A stretch of DNA of 64,000 nucleotides from positions 434,001-498,000 of the forward strand of contig NZ_JACCCH010000001.1 of the NCBI RefSeq assembly GCF_013410945.1, in the 5' to 3' direction. Positions 52,119 through 61,456 of this stretch are shown here, one piece after another (within the stretch, counting starts at the first letter, position 1; each line of letters starts with the position of its first letter). The position numbers were made by a program, and so were the translations under genes. The notes under the pieces were generated by a model. It saw only the letters and a list, made by a program, of their open reading frames with translations, made no database searches and was not told where the DNA came from. The DNA comes from Leifsonia sp. AK011. GTDB taxonomy: Bacteria; Actinomycetota; Actinomycetes; Actinomycetales; Microbacteriaceae.

Positions 52119-53774
52119 CTATTCCATCGGTTCGTGGCGGAACCGTGAACGGATGGGGTTGATGAACCCCCGAAGTTCGGGGTTGCGGATGACCCACAGG
52201 ATGCCCGCGTACACGAGCCCCATCGCGAGACCCGCGACAGCCATCGTCAGGAGCCCCCCGATGCGGCTGGATGACCCGAACCCACCGTCCGCGTAACCGC
52301 CGAGGGCGACCACGACCACGACGCCGATGGCCCCGGCGATCACGGCCGAACCGAAGTACTGCAGGGTGCGCGTGACGACACGGCGGCCGTCGAGGCCTTT
52401 CAGGCGGCCGCGCAGGAGCCACGCGGCAACGAGCGTCTGAACGGCGGTGGCGATGCTCATCACGAGGGCGATTCCGACCGCGATGCCCGCGGTCGGTGCC
52501 ATCGCCACGAGCAGCACGCCGCCCACGAAGATCACCGACTGGAGCACCTGCAGGAAGAACACCGTCCGGGTGTCGTCGAGAGAGTAGAAGACCCTCTGGA
52601 GGAGGAACAGCACGGTGAACGGGATGAGGCCGACGAGGTACGCCACGATCACGGTGGCGAGGGCCGTGACATCCTCGAAGTCACCACCGAAGACGGCACT
52701 GAACGGCACCGACAGCACCGCGAGCCCCACCGTGGAGAAGACCATAATGAGCAGGATCGCGCGGAGCGCTGCCGAGAGGTCGGTGCGCACGTCAGCCAGC
52801 CTGCCGTCGCGCGCGTGGGCGCTCATTCGGGTGAAGTAGGCCGTCGCGATCGACACGGTCACGATCGAGTGCGGGAGCATGAAGATGAGCCACGCGTACT
52901 TGAGGGCGCCGAGTGATGCGGTGCCCGTGGCGAGGGTGGCAACCCTCGTCTCGACGATGGCGGCGAGCTGCGTGAGCAGGATCATCCCGAACACCCACGC
53001 GGCGGCGGTGCCGGTGCGGCCGAGACCCACACCGCGCCAGCGGAAGTTGGGGCGGAAGCGGAGTCCCGCCCTGCGCCAGAAGAAGGTCAGCACGATCGCC
53101 TGGGCAGCAATGCCGAGTGTGGCGGTGCCGCCGAGAACGGCAACCATCTCGGGCGTCCAGGTCGAGGCATCCCGGTGAGCGGGGTCGGGTCCGAAGAGCA
53201 CGATGAACACCGAGATGCCGGCGATGGCGATCACGTTGTTGAGGGCGGGCGCCCACGTGAACGGGCCGAAGATGCCACGAGCGTTGAGCACCTGGCCGAG
53301 CAGGCTGTACAGCGAGTAGAAGAAGATCTGCGGAAGGCACCAGTACGCGAGGGCGATGGCCAGGGCGATGCCGTCGGGGCTGAAGCCGCGCTCGCCGGAC
53401 TGCGCGTAGAGGTTCACGAGTAGCGGAGCCGCGAGAGTCGCCACCGCCGTGACCAGGAGGAAGACGACCACACCCAGCGTCACCAGCCGGTTGATGAAGA
53501 GCTGGCCGCCATCCTCATGTGCGGCGGCGCGCACGACCTGCGGCACAAGAACAGCGCTGAGGAGACCTCCAGCGATGAGCGCGTAGATGCTGTTCGGGAT
53601 CTGCGTGGCGAGCGTGAAACCGTCGGCAGCGGCGCCGATGTACCCGATTGCCCCCGCGAGGACGATGGCGTTCACGAATCCGAGGATGCGCGAGACGATC
53701 GTCCCGGAGGCGAGAAGGGCACTGGCCCGCCCGATTCCCCCGGAGCCTGCGGCCGTCGCCGCGCCGTTACTCAT
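52119..53774 (-). CDS. murJ: MurJ/MviN, lipid II flippase
   Basis: 551 residues, about 14 membrane helices of the MATE/MOP fold. Family segments: ALLASGTIVSRILGFVNAIV, TLATQIPNSIYALIAGGLLS, GERGFSPDGIALAIALAYWC, LPQIFFYSLYSLLGQVLNAR, and VFYSLDDTRTVFFLQV. It carries lipid II across the membrane. The C-terminal tail is short, without the kinase-like domain seen in mycobacteria. ATG 53774 overlaps the DUF6049 stop by eight bases, so it is co-translated. Confidence 0.95.
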   Translation of the reverse strand: MSNGAATAAGSGGIGRASALLASGTIVSRILGFVNAIVLAGAIGYIGAAADGFTLATQIPNSIYALIAGGLLSAVLVPQVVRAAAHEDGGQLFINRLVTLGVVVFLLVTAVATLAAPLLVNLYAQSGERGFSPDGIALAIALAYWCLPQIFFYSLYSLLGQVLNARGIFGPFTWAPALNNVIAIAGISVFIVLFGPDPAHRDASTWTPEMVAVLGGTATLGIAAQAIVLTFFWRRAGLRFRPNFRWRGVGLGRTGTAAAWVFGMILLTQLAAIVETRVATLATGTASLGALKYAWLIFMLPHSIVTVSIATAYFTRMSAHARDGRLADVRTDLSAALRAILLIMVFSTVGLAVLSVPFSAVFGGDFEDVTALATVIVAYLVGLIPFTVLFLLQRVFYSLDDTRTVFFLQVLQSVIFVGGVLLVAMAPTAGIAVGIALVMSIATAVQTLVAAWLLRGRLKGLDGRRVVTRTLQYFGSAVIAGAIGVVVVVALGGYADGGFGSSSRIGGLLTMAVAGLAMGLVYAGILWVIRNPELRGFINPIRSRFRHEPME

Positions 53775-55470
53775 CGGCGTCGCGGCTCTGGGCGTCGGAT
53801 TCGGTGCGCGCCGGCCGCCGCCGCCGCACGATGTTGCGCACGAGTCCACCCGCGAAGACGAGCACGACCACGGCACCGATGGCGAGCACGATAGGGGTCT
53901 CCCACCCGGCCTGCACGTTGATCTCGGTGATCGCCGGCTGGCCGATCGACGCACCGGACGCGCTCGTGAGGGTCATGACGACCTGCACGCTTCCGTTGGT
54001 GATCGCCTGCACGGGAACCTGCGCCCTGGCCTGGGCATTCGGCTCGATCTTGACCTCGACGCGCGAGTCCGACACTGCGAGCTTTCCCGTGAGCGGTCGA
54101 ACGGTCAGATACACAGTCACGGGCTCACTCAGCTCGTTGCTCACCGGGATGGGCAGTGTGCCGTTGTCGGCGAGGAGCGTGAAGGGACTCGTCGTGACGA
54201 TCCCGACCGATGCGCGCAGGTCCTCGGAGCTGTCGATCTGCCGCTGGACCGCAGAGCTCCAGGTGCTCTCGCTGCCGATCCATCCGATCGAGAGAAGACC
54301 GAGCAGCGCCAGTCGGCGGGGCGCGGTGATGGTCGTCGGGTCCTCCACGATGGTGGCGAAACGGGCGTCGGATGCCTCGGCAAGAAGCATCCGTCCGGCT
54401 TCACTGAGTCGTTGCTCCCCCTGCGCACCCGGTACCAGGGTGGCCTCGGCCGATTCGCGTCCATCGAGCGCCACACTCAGGGGCACGAGAGTCACGGTGG
54501 TCGAGGACTGCAGCAGCATGATGGTCGAGCCCGCGTTCGTGCCGGGCCTCGGGACCGCGCGGTCCAGGAATGCCACGACGCTCCCCGTGCCGCTCTGCGT
54601 CTGCGCGGCGGCCACCGCGGCCGACTCGACCCCGGGCAGTGTCGACTGGAGCACGTCGATCGTGGAGGTGTTGGCCACGGCCGACAGCCGCGACGACACC
54701 GTGTCGTCGGTGATGATGGCCGGGAGCCCACCCACCGTGACTGAGGGGCCCGCGCCATCCGGCAGTGTGACATTGCCGGAGGAGAGGATGGCCGTCTCGA
54801 AGGAGCTGGCGGCGAAGGACGCCATGTCGGCATCGCTGACGGTTCCCGCGCGCGGCCAGACCGTTGCCGGGAAGTCGCTGTCCCACGCGAGCAGATCGGA
54901 CGTCGTGGGTAGCGAGGGCACCGGGACCTCGGTCGGTGTCGGCGTGGGGGTAGGGGTGGGGCTCGACGTCGAGCTCGGAGTCGAGGTGGGGGTCGCCGCC
55001 GGGCCGAAGTTCGCCGGGTCGATGGCGAAGTCGAAGTTCTCGGGGGCGAGCACGGTCGGGCTCCCGGCCTGGGTGCCGAGCGTGACATCCGAATCCGCGT
55101 AGGAGAGCAGGAAGCTCTCGTTGCTGGCCTTCTCGAGCCGGGTGAGCCACGCCGTGGCCGAGGGTGGCGCTGAACTGCCGAGCACTCGGATCGACGCGAG
55201 GATCATCGGATCGATCGCGAGCGTCACCGGGCGGTCAATGGCCGAGTCGAGCTGGCGCGACAGGATCCCGGAGGCCGAGGTGTACTCAGCGAGCTGCTCC
55301 GAGCTGACCAGTCCCGTCGAGCCGGCCGGCACGACGATCGGCACGATGATCGCGAGTTCGACGGGTCCGGAATCTGCCGCGGTGGCGGTGGGTGCACCGA
55401 TGCCGGCGACGGCGAGTCCTACAGCGAGGGTTGCTGCCGCGGCACCCCGGAACACCTGCGCGGCCAACAT
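53767..55470 (-). CDS. DUF6049-family secreted/membrane-anchored protein
   Basis: 567 residues. N-terminal signal peptide (GAAAATLAVGLAVAGIGAPT), a long extracellular region with a Ser/Thr/Pro-rich spacer (TPSSTSSPTPTPTPTPTEV), and a C-terminal membrane helix (ETPIVLAIGAVVVLVFAGGLV) followed by basic residues. It matches the DUF6049 family, which sits between the CCA-adding enzyme and murJ in actinobacteria; the role is unknown but probably envelope related. ATG 55470 is chosen at the start of the signal peptide. Confidence 0.85.
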   Translation of the reverse strand: MLAAQVFRGAAAATLAVGLAVAGIGAPTATAADSGPVELAIIVPIVVPAGSTGLVSSEQLAEYTSASGILSRQLDSAIDRPVTLAIDPMILASIRVLGSSAPPSATAWLTRLEKASNESFLLSYADSDVTLGTQAGSPTVLAPENFDFAIDPANFGPAATPTSTPSSTSSPTPTPTPTPTEVPVPSLPTTSDLLAWDSDFPATVWPRAGTVSDADMASFAASSFETAILSSGNVTLPDGAGPSVTVGGLPAIITDDTVSSRLSAVANTSTIDVLQSTLPGVESAAVAAAQTQSGTGSVVAFLDRAVPRPGTNAGSTIMLLQSSTTVTLVPLSVALDGRESAEATLVPGAQGEQRLSEAGRMLLAEASDARFATIVEDPTTITAPRRLALLGLLSIGWIGSESTWSSAVQRQIDSSEDLRASVGIVTTSPFTLLADNGTLPIPVSNELSEPVTVYLTVRPLTGKLAVSDSRVEVKIEPNAQARAQVPVQAITNGSVQVVMTLTSASGASIGQPAITEINVQAGWETPIVLAIGAVVVLVFAGGLVRNIVRRRRPARTESDAQSRDADE

Positions 55471-55559
55471 GGCGAGAAGTCTATTCGTTCGTGCCTGAGA
55501 GCCCGGGGGCCGCGCTGCACAGGAGGCACGGGGGTAGTCCTGTGCCAAGCTTGGGCACC

Positions 55560-56981
55560 ATGGAAAATGTGGCCGCAGCGGTAGCTCGACTCGGCGAGGT
55601 CGCCGATTCCGCTCCGGTACAGGCTCTCGCCTCCGCCTTCGCCTCCGCCGGCAAGGAGCTCGCCCTCGTGGGTGGGCCCGTGCGCGATGCGTTCCTCGGC
55701 AGGCCCGTGAAGGATCTCGACTTCACGACGAACGCCCTCCCGGACGAGATCCTGGCGCTCGTGAAGCCCATCTCGGACACGCAGTGGGACGTCGGGCGGG
55801 ACTTCGGCACCATCGCGGCTCGCATAGCGGGGATGACCGTCGAGATCACCACCTACCGTGCCGACTCCTACGACGGGGCGACACGCAAGCCGGTCGTCGC
55901 GTTCGGCGACAACCTCGAGGACGATCTCGAGCGTCGCGACTTCACGATCAACGCCATGGCGTTGCGGCTCCCTGAGCGCAAGCTCGTCGACCCCTGGGGT
56001 GGCCTCGAACACCTCATGGCCCGCGTCATCACGACGCCCGGCCTCCCCGAGGTCTCCTTCGGAGATGACCCGCTCAGGATGCTCCGGGCCGCCAGGTTCT
56101 CGTCGCAGCTCGGGTTCGACGTCTCCCCGGAGACCGTGCAGGCCATGACGGACCTTGCTCCGCGCCTCGAGATCGTGAGCGTAGAGCGCATCAGCGATGA
56201 GCTGTCGAAGCTTCTGTTGACGGACGACCCTGTTCCGGGCATCCGTCTGCTCGTCGACACGGGGATCGCGGGCCTCGTGCTGCCGGAGATCCCTGCCCTG
56301 CGGTTGGAGCGCGACGAGCACGCGCACCACAAGGACGTCTACGAGCACACCCTCACGGTGCTCACCCAGGCGATCGACCTCGAGAAGTCGCGCGGCCACG
56401 AGCCGAGCCTCGAGCTGCGCCTGGCCGCCCTGCTCCACGACATCGGTAAGCCGGCCACCCGCCGGATCGAGTCAGGGGGAGTGGTGACGTTCCACCACCA
56501 CGACGTGGTCGGAGCCAAGCTCGCGTCGAGGCGCCTCAAGGCACTGCGCATGTCGAACGACACGATCTCGACCGTCTCGCGACTCGTCGAGCTGCACCTG
56601 CGGTTCTTCGGGTACACGGATGGCGCGTGGACCGACTCTGCCGTGCGCCGCTACGTTCGCGACGCGGGCGACAACCTCGAGTGGCTCCATATCCTCACGC
56701 GCGCCGACGTCACGACGCGGAACGTTCGCAAGGCCGACCGCCTCTCGTTCGCCTACGACGACCTCGAGGAGCGCATTGCCGCGATCCGCGAGGCCGAGGG
56801 GATCGCGGCGGTGCGCCCGGACCTCGACGGCGAGGAGATCATGCGCATTCTCGACCTCAAGCCTGGTCGCGAAGTCGGGGAGGCCTATCGATTCCTGCTC
56901 GATCTGCGACTGGATGAGGGACCACTCGGCGCGGAGGAGGCGGAGCGACGCCTGCTTTCGTGGTGGCAATCTCGCCCGTAA
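55560..56981 (+). CDS. cca: CCA-adding tRNA nucleotidyltransferase
   Basis: 473 residues. Nucleotidyltransferase: LALVGGPVRDAFLGRPVKDL and DFTTNALPDEILALV (GGxVRD and DxD), RRDFTINAMALRLPERKLVD, RMLRAARFSSQLGF, and a C-terminal HD domain with LAALLHDIGKPATR. It adds or repairs CCA on tRNA 3' ends, needed here since the tRNA genes in the window do not encode CCA. Divergent from the DUF6049 gene; ATG 55560. Confidence 0.96.
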   Translation: MENVAAAVARLGEVADSAPVQALASAFASAGKELALVGGPVRDAFLGRPVKDLDFTTNALPDEILALVKPISDTQWDVGRDFGTIAARIAGMTVEITTYRADSYDGATRKPVVAFGDNLEDDLERRDFTINAMALRLPERKLVDPWGGLEHLMARVITTPGLPEVSFGDDPLRMLRAARFSSQLGFDVSPETVQAMTDLAPRLEIVSVERISDELSKLLLTDDPVPGIRLLVDTGIAGLVLPEIPALRLERDEHAHHKDVYEHTLTVLTQAIDLEKSRGHEPSLELRLAALLHDIGKPATRRIESGGVVTFHHHDVVGAKLASRRLKALRMSNDTISTVSRLVELHLRFFGYTDGAWTDSAVRRYVRDAGDNLEWLHILTRADVTTRNVRKADRLSFAYDDLEERIAAIREAEGIAAVRPDLDGEEIMRILDLKPGREVGEAYRFLLDLRLDEGPLGAEEAERRLLSWWQSRP

Positions 56982-57088
56982 ACGACTAACCTAGGCAGGT
57001 TGTCTTCTGCCGTTCGGTGGCGGGCAACCGTCAACACCCTCCTGTTACAGACCGTCTGTAACCGTTCTAGTCCGAAGGAGGTGGGTTT

Positions 57089-57547
57089 GTGACGCACCAG
57101 TATGAACTCATGGTCATCCTCGATCCAGAGATCGATGAGCGCACCGTGGCCCCGAGCCTCGACAAGTTCCTCAATGTCATCCGTACCGATGGTGGATCCA
57201 TCGACAACGTCGACATCTGGGGCCGCCGTCGTCTGGCCTACGAGATCAACAAGAAGAGCGAGGGCATCTACGCCGTCGTCAACTACACCGCGACGTCAGC
57301 TGCATCGGTCGAGCTCGACCGCCAGCTGAAGCTGTCCGAGGCCGTCATGCGCACCAAGGTGCTGCGGGCCGAAGAGGGCTTCGCACAGGTTGCCGCCGCT
57401 AAGAAGCTCGCCGACGAGAAGGCCGCCCGCAAGGGTGCGAAGCCTGCCGCCGAGGCTCCCGCAGCAGCTCCCGCCAAGGCCGAGGCTCCCGCCGCCGAAG
57501 CGCCCGCTGAGGATGCCGCAGCTCCTGCCGCCAAGGACGCCGAGTAG
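57089..57547 (+). CDS. rpsF: Ribosomal protein S6
   Basis: 152 residues. S6 core (1-95): [40 protein letters not shown] and [16 protein letters not shown]. The last 50 residues form an Ala/Pro/Glu-rich tail not found in short S6 proteins. The strong RBS AAGGAGG (57075-57081) lies seven bases before the GTG. First gene of the rpsF-ssb-rpsR-rplI cluster. Confidence 0.97.
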   Translation: MTHQYELMVILDPEIDERTVAPSLDKFLNVIRTDGGSIDNVDIWGRRRLAYEINKKSEGIYAVVNYTATSAASVELDRQLKLSEAVMRTKVLRAEEGFAQVAAAKKLADEKAARKGAKPAAEAPAAAPAKAEAPAAEAPAEDAAAPAAKDAE

Positions 57548-57550
57548 ACC

Positions 57551-58048
57551 ATGGCCGGCGAGACCATCATCACCGTTGTGGGTAACCTCACGGCTGACCC
57601 CGAGCTGCGCTACACGCAGTCCGGGCTTGCGGTCGCCAACTTCACCATCGCCTCGACCCCGCGCAACTTCGACCGCGCGACGAACGACTGGAAGGATGGC
57701 GAGGCACTGTTCCTCCGCGCATCCTGCTGGCGTGAGTTCGCCGAGCACGTTGCCGGTTCGCTGACCAAGGGAAGCCGGGTGATCGCGACCGGTCGCCTCA
57801 AGCAGCGCTCCTACGAGACGAAGGAGGGCGAGAAGCGTACGAGCATCGAGCTCGAGGTCGACGAGATCGGCCCGAGCCTGCGCTACGCGACCGCCCAGGT
57901 CACGCGTGCCGCGTCATCCCGTGATGGCGGTGGCGCTCCCCGTGGCGGTGGCCAGGTTGCTGAGGAGCCGTGGGCGGCAAGCGCGCCCGGTTCGTCGAGC
58001 GACTCGTGGAACACCCCAGGCAGCTACCCGGACGAGACTCCGTTCTAA
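57551..58048 (+). CDS. ssb: Single-stranded DNA-binding protein
   Basis: 165 residues. OB fold (1-115): [73 protein letters not shown] Gly-rich linker ends in the acidic tip DETPF that binds partner proteins. ATG 57551 follows the rpsF stop by three bases, so they are co-transcribed. Confidence 0.96.
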   Translation: MAGETIITVVGNLTADPELRYTQSGLAVANFTIASTPRNFDRATNDWKDGEALFLRASCWREFAEHVAGSLTKGSRVIATGRLKQRSYETKEGEKRTSIELEVDEIGPSLRYATAQVTRAASSRDGGGAPRGGGQVAEEPWAASAPGSSSDSWNTPGSYPDETPF

Positions 58049-58050
58049 CT

Positions 58051-58104
58051 CGCCCTTCGCCCTTCGCCCTTCGAGACGGCGCTTCGCGCCTCCTCAGGGA
58101 CCGG
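58051..58104. repeat. Intergenic repeat copy plus triplet CGCCCTT array
   Basis: Three tandem CGCCCTT units (58051-58071) run into a repeat at 58067-58104 closely similar to 11249-11286 between pknB and pabA. It lies between ssb and rpsR; an internal inverted repeat is present. Confidence 0.7.
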
Positions 58105-58146
58105 ATTAGGGCACAGGACAACAACACTTAAGGAAACGTAAAACTC

Positions 58147-58410
58147 ATGGCAGGAAAGAGCAGCGGCGATCGCCGCAAGCCGATTCGCAAGGGCAAGGAC
58201 GGCAAGAACGCCGCCCCGGCCAAGGCGATCCGCGTCGGCGTCATCGATTACAAGGATGTCGCGACGCTTCGTAAGTTCATCTCCGAGCGTGGAAAGATCC
58301 GCGCCCGCCGCATCACCGGTGTCTCCGTCCAGGAGCAGCGCCTCATCGCCACGGCCGTCAAGAACGCCCGCGAGATGGCACTTCTTCCCTACGCCGGCTC
58401 GGGCCGTTAA
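58147..58410 (+). CDS. rpsR: Ribosomal protein S18
   Basis: 87 residues. The core [40 protein letters not shown] and [12 protein letters not shown] is complete. The N-terminus is the Cys-free form ([14 protein letters not shown]). It is a 30S protein. GAAA with AAGGAAACG upstream serves as a RBS. Confidence 0.96.
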   Translation: MAGKSSGDRRKPIRKGKDGKNAAPAKAIRVGVIDYKDVATLRKFISERGKIRARRITGVSVQEQRLIATAVKNAREMALLPYAGSGR

Positions 58411-58421
58411 GGAGCACCGAT

Positions 58422-58874
58422 ATGTCTAAGTTGATCCTCACGCACGAGGTCACCGGCCTCGGTGCCCCCGGCGACGTCGTCGACGTCAAGAACGGTTACG
58501 CACGTAACTTCCTCATCCCCCAGGGCTTCGCCGTGGCGTGGACCCGTGGTGGCGAGAAGCAGATCGAGCAGATCAAGTCCGCTCGTGCCGCTCGCGAGCA
58601 CGCCACGCTCGAAGAGGCCCAGGACCTGAAGGCCCGCATCCAGGCCGTCTCCGTCAAGCTCCCCGTGCGCGTGGGAACCGGCGGACGCCTGTTCGGTTCC
58701 GTCAAGCCCGTCGATGTCGCAGCGGCCGTTGCCGCTGCTGGTCTCGGCGAGGTCGACAAGCGCAAGATCGAGATCACCAGCCCGATCAAGTCCGTCGGTG
58801 AGCACGAGGCCACTGTGCGCCTGCGTGACGACATCGTGGCAACGATCACGCTGCAGGTCGTCGCGGCCAAGTAA
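58422..58874 (+). CDS. rplI: Ribosomal protein L9
   Basis: 150 residues. N-terminal domain [40 protein letters not shown]; long connecting helix; C-terminal domain [20 protein letters not shown]. It follows rpsR by 11 bases; a strong terminator follows. Confidence 0.96.
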   Translation: MSKLILTHEVTGLGAPGDVVDVKNGYARNFLIPQGFAVAWTRGGEKQIEQIKSARAAREHATLEEAQDLKARIQAVSVKLPVRVGTGGRLFGSVKPVDVAAAVAAAGLGEVDKRKIEITSPIKSVGEHEATVRLRDDIVATITLQVVAAK

Positions 58875-58884
58875 CGCATCTCCA

Positions 58885-58923
58885 CACGAAAGCGGCGGGC
58901 CCTCAGGGCTCGCCGCTTTCGTG
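58885..58923 (+). terminator. Terminator of the rpsF-rplI operon
   Basis: 58885-58902 pairs with 58906-58923 through a 17-bp GC-rich stem with one G-T pair. It lies 11 bases after rplI. Confidence 0.85.
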
Positions 58924-59333
58924 CGTCTCGCGGGGTACATACGCTCATCCCCCGTCTGAGGCACGCGTTTAATGACAACTATTCGCGAGATCTATGCACA
59001 GGATTGAAGTTTCGGAAGCAACCCTCAACCCGAAGTCTAAACATGTTTTTACACATGGGTGTGGAATAGAGAAAAAGCTGATCAGGGCGGGATTAATTTC
59101 CAGAATCAATTAGTTATCCCCAATCGTGTGCACAGCTTCCCCACACAGCTCTCGGCGTTTCCTGCACATTTCCCACAGCCCCATCCACAGGCCCTGTTGT
59201 TGACCCCCGATGCGGATACCTAGGGTGAGGCAGTCGCTCACGCGGTGTCGGCAACGCACCCCGTGACATCCCGCGAATGTCAGCGGCGAGAGTTACAACT
59301 GGGGAATACCGAACAACACGGGAGGGGCCGAAC
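58924..59333. other. Gene-free AT-richer region upstream of dnaB
   Basis: 410 bases without a supported gene. It holds several DnaA-box-like words: TTATCCCCA (59114-59122, one mismatch), CCATCCACA (59181-59189) and TGTGGAATA (59060-59068). TTGACC (59200-59205) and TAGGGT (59221-59226) are a possible promoter with a short 15-base spacer. The GGAGGGG RBS for dnaB is at 59321-59327. Confidence 0.6.
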
Positions 59334-60716
59334 TTGTCCATTGCGCACTTGGGTCTGGCAGGCGACCAAAGGCCTGCCAGCGACGGCGCTGGCTCACGTT
59401 CCGACCGGGTTCCCCCGCACGATCTCCTCGCCGAGCAGAGCGCCATCGGCGGAATGCTCCTGAGCAAGGATGCCGTGGCCGATGCCATCGAGTCCGTCAG
59501 GGGCAGCGACTTCTACCTGCCCAAGCACGAGGTCATCTACGACGCGATCCTGACGTTGTACTCGCACGGTGAGCCCACGGATGTCATCGCCGTGACCGAC
59601 GAGCTCACCAAGACGGCCCAGCTTCAGCGCGCCGGGGGTGCGGAGTACCTCCACACCCTGACCGCACTCGTTCCCACTGCGGCCAACGCCGGCTTCTACG
59701 CCTCGATCGTGGCGGAGAAGGCCGTGCTGCGGCGCCTGGTGGAAGCCGGCACCCGCATCGTTCAGATGGGCTACGCCTCGGAGGGCGAGGTCGTGGACCT
59801 CGTCAACAACGCGCAGGCCGAGATCTACGGCGTCACGGGTGGCGTGCAGAGCGAGGACTACGTTCCCCTCACCGAGGCGGTCACCACCGCGATCGACGAG
59901 ATCGAGGCGGCCCGCGGCCGTGACGGCCAGATGATCGGAGTCCCCACCGGATTCACCGAGCTCGACGAACTCACCAACGGTCTCCACCCCGGCCAGCTCA
60001 TCATCATCGCGGCGCGACCCGCCATCGGTAAATCGACGCTCGGCCTCGACATCGCCAGGGCAGCCGCGATCAAGCACGACCTCCCGTCGATCGTGTTCTC
60101 CCTCGAGATGGGCCGTAGTGAGATCGCCATGCGACTGCTCTCGGCCGAGGCATCCGTTCCCCTGCAGCACATGCGCAAGGGAACCGTGCACGCCAACGAC
60201 TGGACCACCATCGCCCAGACACGCGGACGCATCAACGACGCACCGCTCTACATCGACGACAGCCCCAACATGACGCTCGTCGAGATCCGCGCGAAGTGCC
60301 GCCGACTCAAGCAGCGCATCGGACTGAAGATGGTCATCATCGACTACCTGCAGCTCATGACGAGCGGCAAGAAGGTGGAGTCGCGCCAGCAGGAGGTCTC
60401 GGAGTTCTCGCGTGCGCTCAAGCTGCTCGCGAAGGAGCTCGAGGTTCCGGTGATCGCAATCTCACAGCTGAACCGTGGACCCGAGCAGCGCGCCGACAAG
60501 AAGCCAGCACTCTCCGACCTCCGTGAGTCCGGGTCGATCGAGCAGGATGCCGACATGGTCATCCTGCTCCACCGCGAGAGCGCCTACGAGGCAGACAATG
60601 CCCGCGCTGGCGAGGCGGACCTCATCGTGGCCAAGCACCGCAACGGACCGACGCGTACCATCACCGTCGCCTTCACGGGCCACTTCTCGCGGTTCGGGGA
60701 CATGGCTCCGAGCTAG
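59334..60716 (+). CDS. dnaB: Replicative DNA helicase DnaB
   Basis: 460 residues. N-terminal domain PPHDLLAEQSAIGGMLLSKD, VIYDAILTLYSHGEPTDVI; RecA-fold motor with Walker A ARPAIGKSTLGLDIARAAAI, LQHMRKGTVHANDW, MVIIDYLQLM (Walker B), DLRESGSIEQDADMVILLHR. It unwinds DNA at the fork and is loaded with DciA. TTG 59334 gives MSIAHLGLAGD with GGAGGGG six bases upstream. No intein is present. Confidence 0.97.
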   Translation: MSIAHLGLAGDQRPASDGAGSRSDRVPPHDLLAEQSAIGGMLLSKDAVADAIESVRGSDFYLPKHEVIYDAILTLYSHGEPTDVIAVTDELTKTAQLQRAGGAEYLHTLTALVPTAANAGFYASIVAEKAVLRRLVEAGTRIVQMGYASEGEVVDLVNNAQAEIYGVTGGVQSEDYVPLTEAVTTAIDEIEAARGRDGQMIGVPTGFTELDELTNGLHPGQLIIIAARPAIGKSTLGLDIARAAAIKHDLPSIVFSLEMGRSEIAMRLLSAEASVPLQHMRKGTVHANDWTTIAQTRGRINDAPLYIDDSPNMTLVEIRAKCRRLKQRIGLKMVIIDYLQLMTSGKKVESRQQEVSEFSRALKLLAKELEVPVIAISQLNRGPEQRADKKPALSDLRESGSIEQDADMVILLHRESAYEADNARAGEADLIVAKHRNGPTRTITVAFTGHFSRFGDMAPS

Positions 60717-60786
60717 AGTTTTCAGCTGCCGGGTCAAAAGCGCTCCGAGCTAGAGTTCGACGCTGCCGCGTCACAAGCGCTCCGAT
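60705..60786. repeat. 37-bp tandem repeat across the dnaB stop codon
   Basis: Unit 1 (60705-60741) includes the last dnaB codons and stop; unit 2 (60742-60778) is about 86 percent identical; a third partial copy begins at 60779. The repetition stops before the next gene. Confidence 0.75.
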
Positions 60787-60833
60787 CAGGTGCGCCCAGC
60801 GAGTCGCGGGATGTGCGTGAGTTAGCGTGGAGT

Positions 60834-61262
60834 ATGCCTCAACGACTCTCGCGAAGTCTCGGACTTGCGGCCATCACCCTGCTCGTACTGGCGTGTACGG
60901 CCTGCGGCCCCCTGTTCGGCCCACCATCGCCGTCCGTCGAAGAACGCCAGCAGCAGGTGGTCGACATCGTCAAGGACGCGGACCCATCCGCGTCGAACGT
61001 GGTCGTCTCCATCTCCACGTCGGGCACGTCACAAGGACTGTTGATTCAGATCGACCATGAGGGAGCGGTCACCTCGGATCTGCTCGGCTCGATGCTCCGG
61101 CCACTCGCGCAGACCGACCTGAACCCCGTGGACATCACGCTGTACTTCTTCGAGCCCGGAACGGACACGGCCATCGACATCGCTCCCGCGGCCGACGAGC
61201 TCGGCATTCCGTGGTCGCCGGTCGGGTCGGGCGGCTCGTGGCTCGCGGGTCAGGTGCAGTAG
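60834..61262 (+). CDS. Small lipoprotein, unknown function
   Basis: 142 residues. Signal peptide SLGLAAITLLVLACTAC with lipobox-like CTAC (Cys at about 24), then a short helical region (SVEERQQQVVDIVKDADPSA) and a beta-rich domain with NVVVSISTSGTSQGLLIQID, LNPVDITLYFFEPGTD. No known family is recognised. TAGCGT (60823-60828) lies five bases before ATG 60834, suggesting a leaderless message; a GTG at 60813 is an alternative start. Confidence 0.72.
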   Translation: MPQRLSRSLGLAAITLLVLACTACGPLFGPPSPSVEERQQQVVDIVKDADPSASNVVVSISTSGTSQGLLIQIDHEGAVTSDLLGSMLRPLAQTDLNPVDITLYFFEPGTDTAIDIAPAADELGIPWSPVGSGGSWLAGQVQ

Positions 61263-61307
61263 ACCGCGACCGAGCTCCCTGATACCTCGCGTCGGGCATC
61301 CCCAATG

Positions 61308-61372
61308 CAGGAGATGCCACGGAATGTGACCAGGCCGCAGGGCGAGTGCAGCCTTGCGCGTGGAATCTCCTG
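61308..61372. repeat. Inverted repeat before the HTH_42 gene
   Basis: 61308-61322 and 61358-61372 are inverted copies with 13 of 15 bases paired. It lies in the 194-base gap upstream of the winged-helix gene and could be an operator or a terminator for the preceding lipoprotein. Confidence 0.5.
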
Positions 61373-61456
61373 TATTTCGGGAAAACTCTCCGGCGCGCGA
61401 CGTTCCTGTGCAGCCGAGGCTCGCGCGTGGGCAGCGGAGGGGATACGTTTTTCCGG

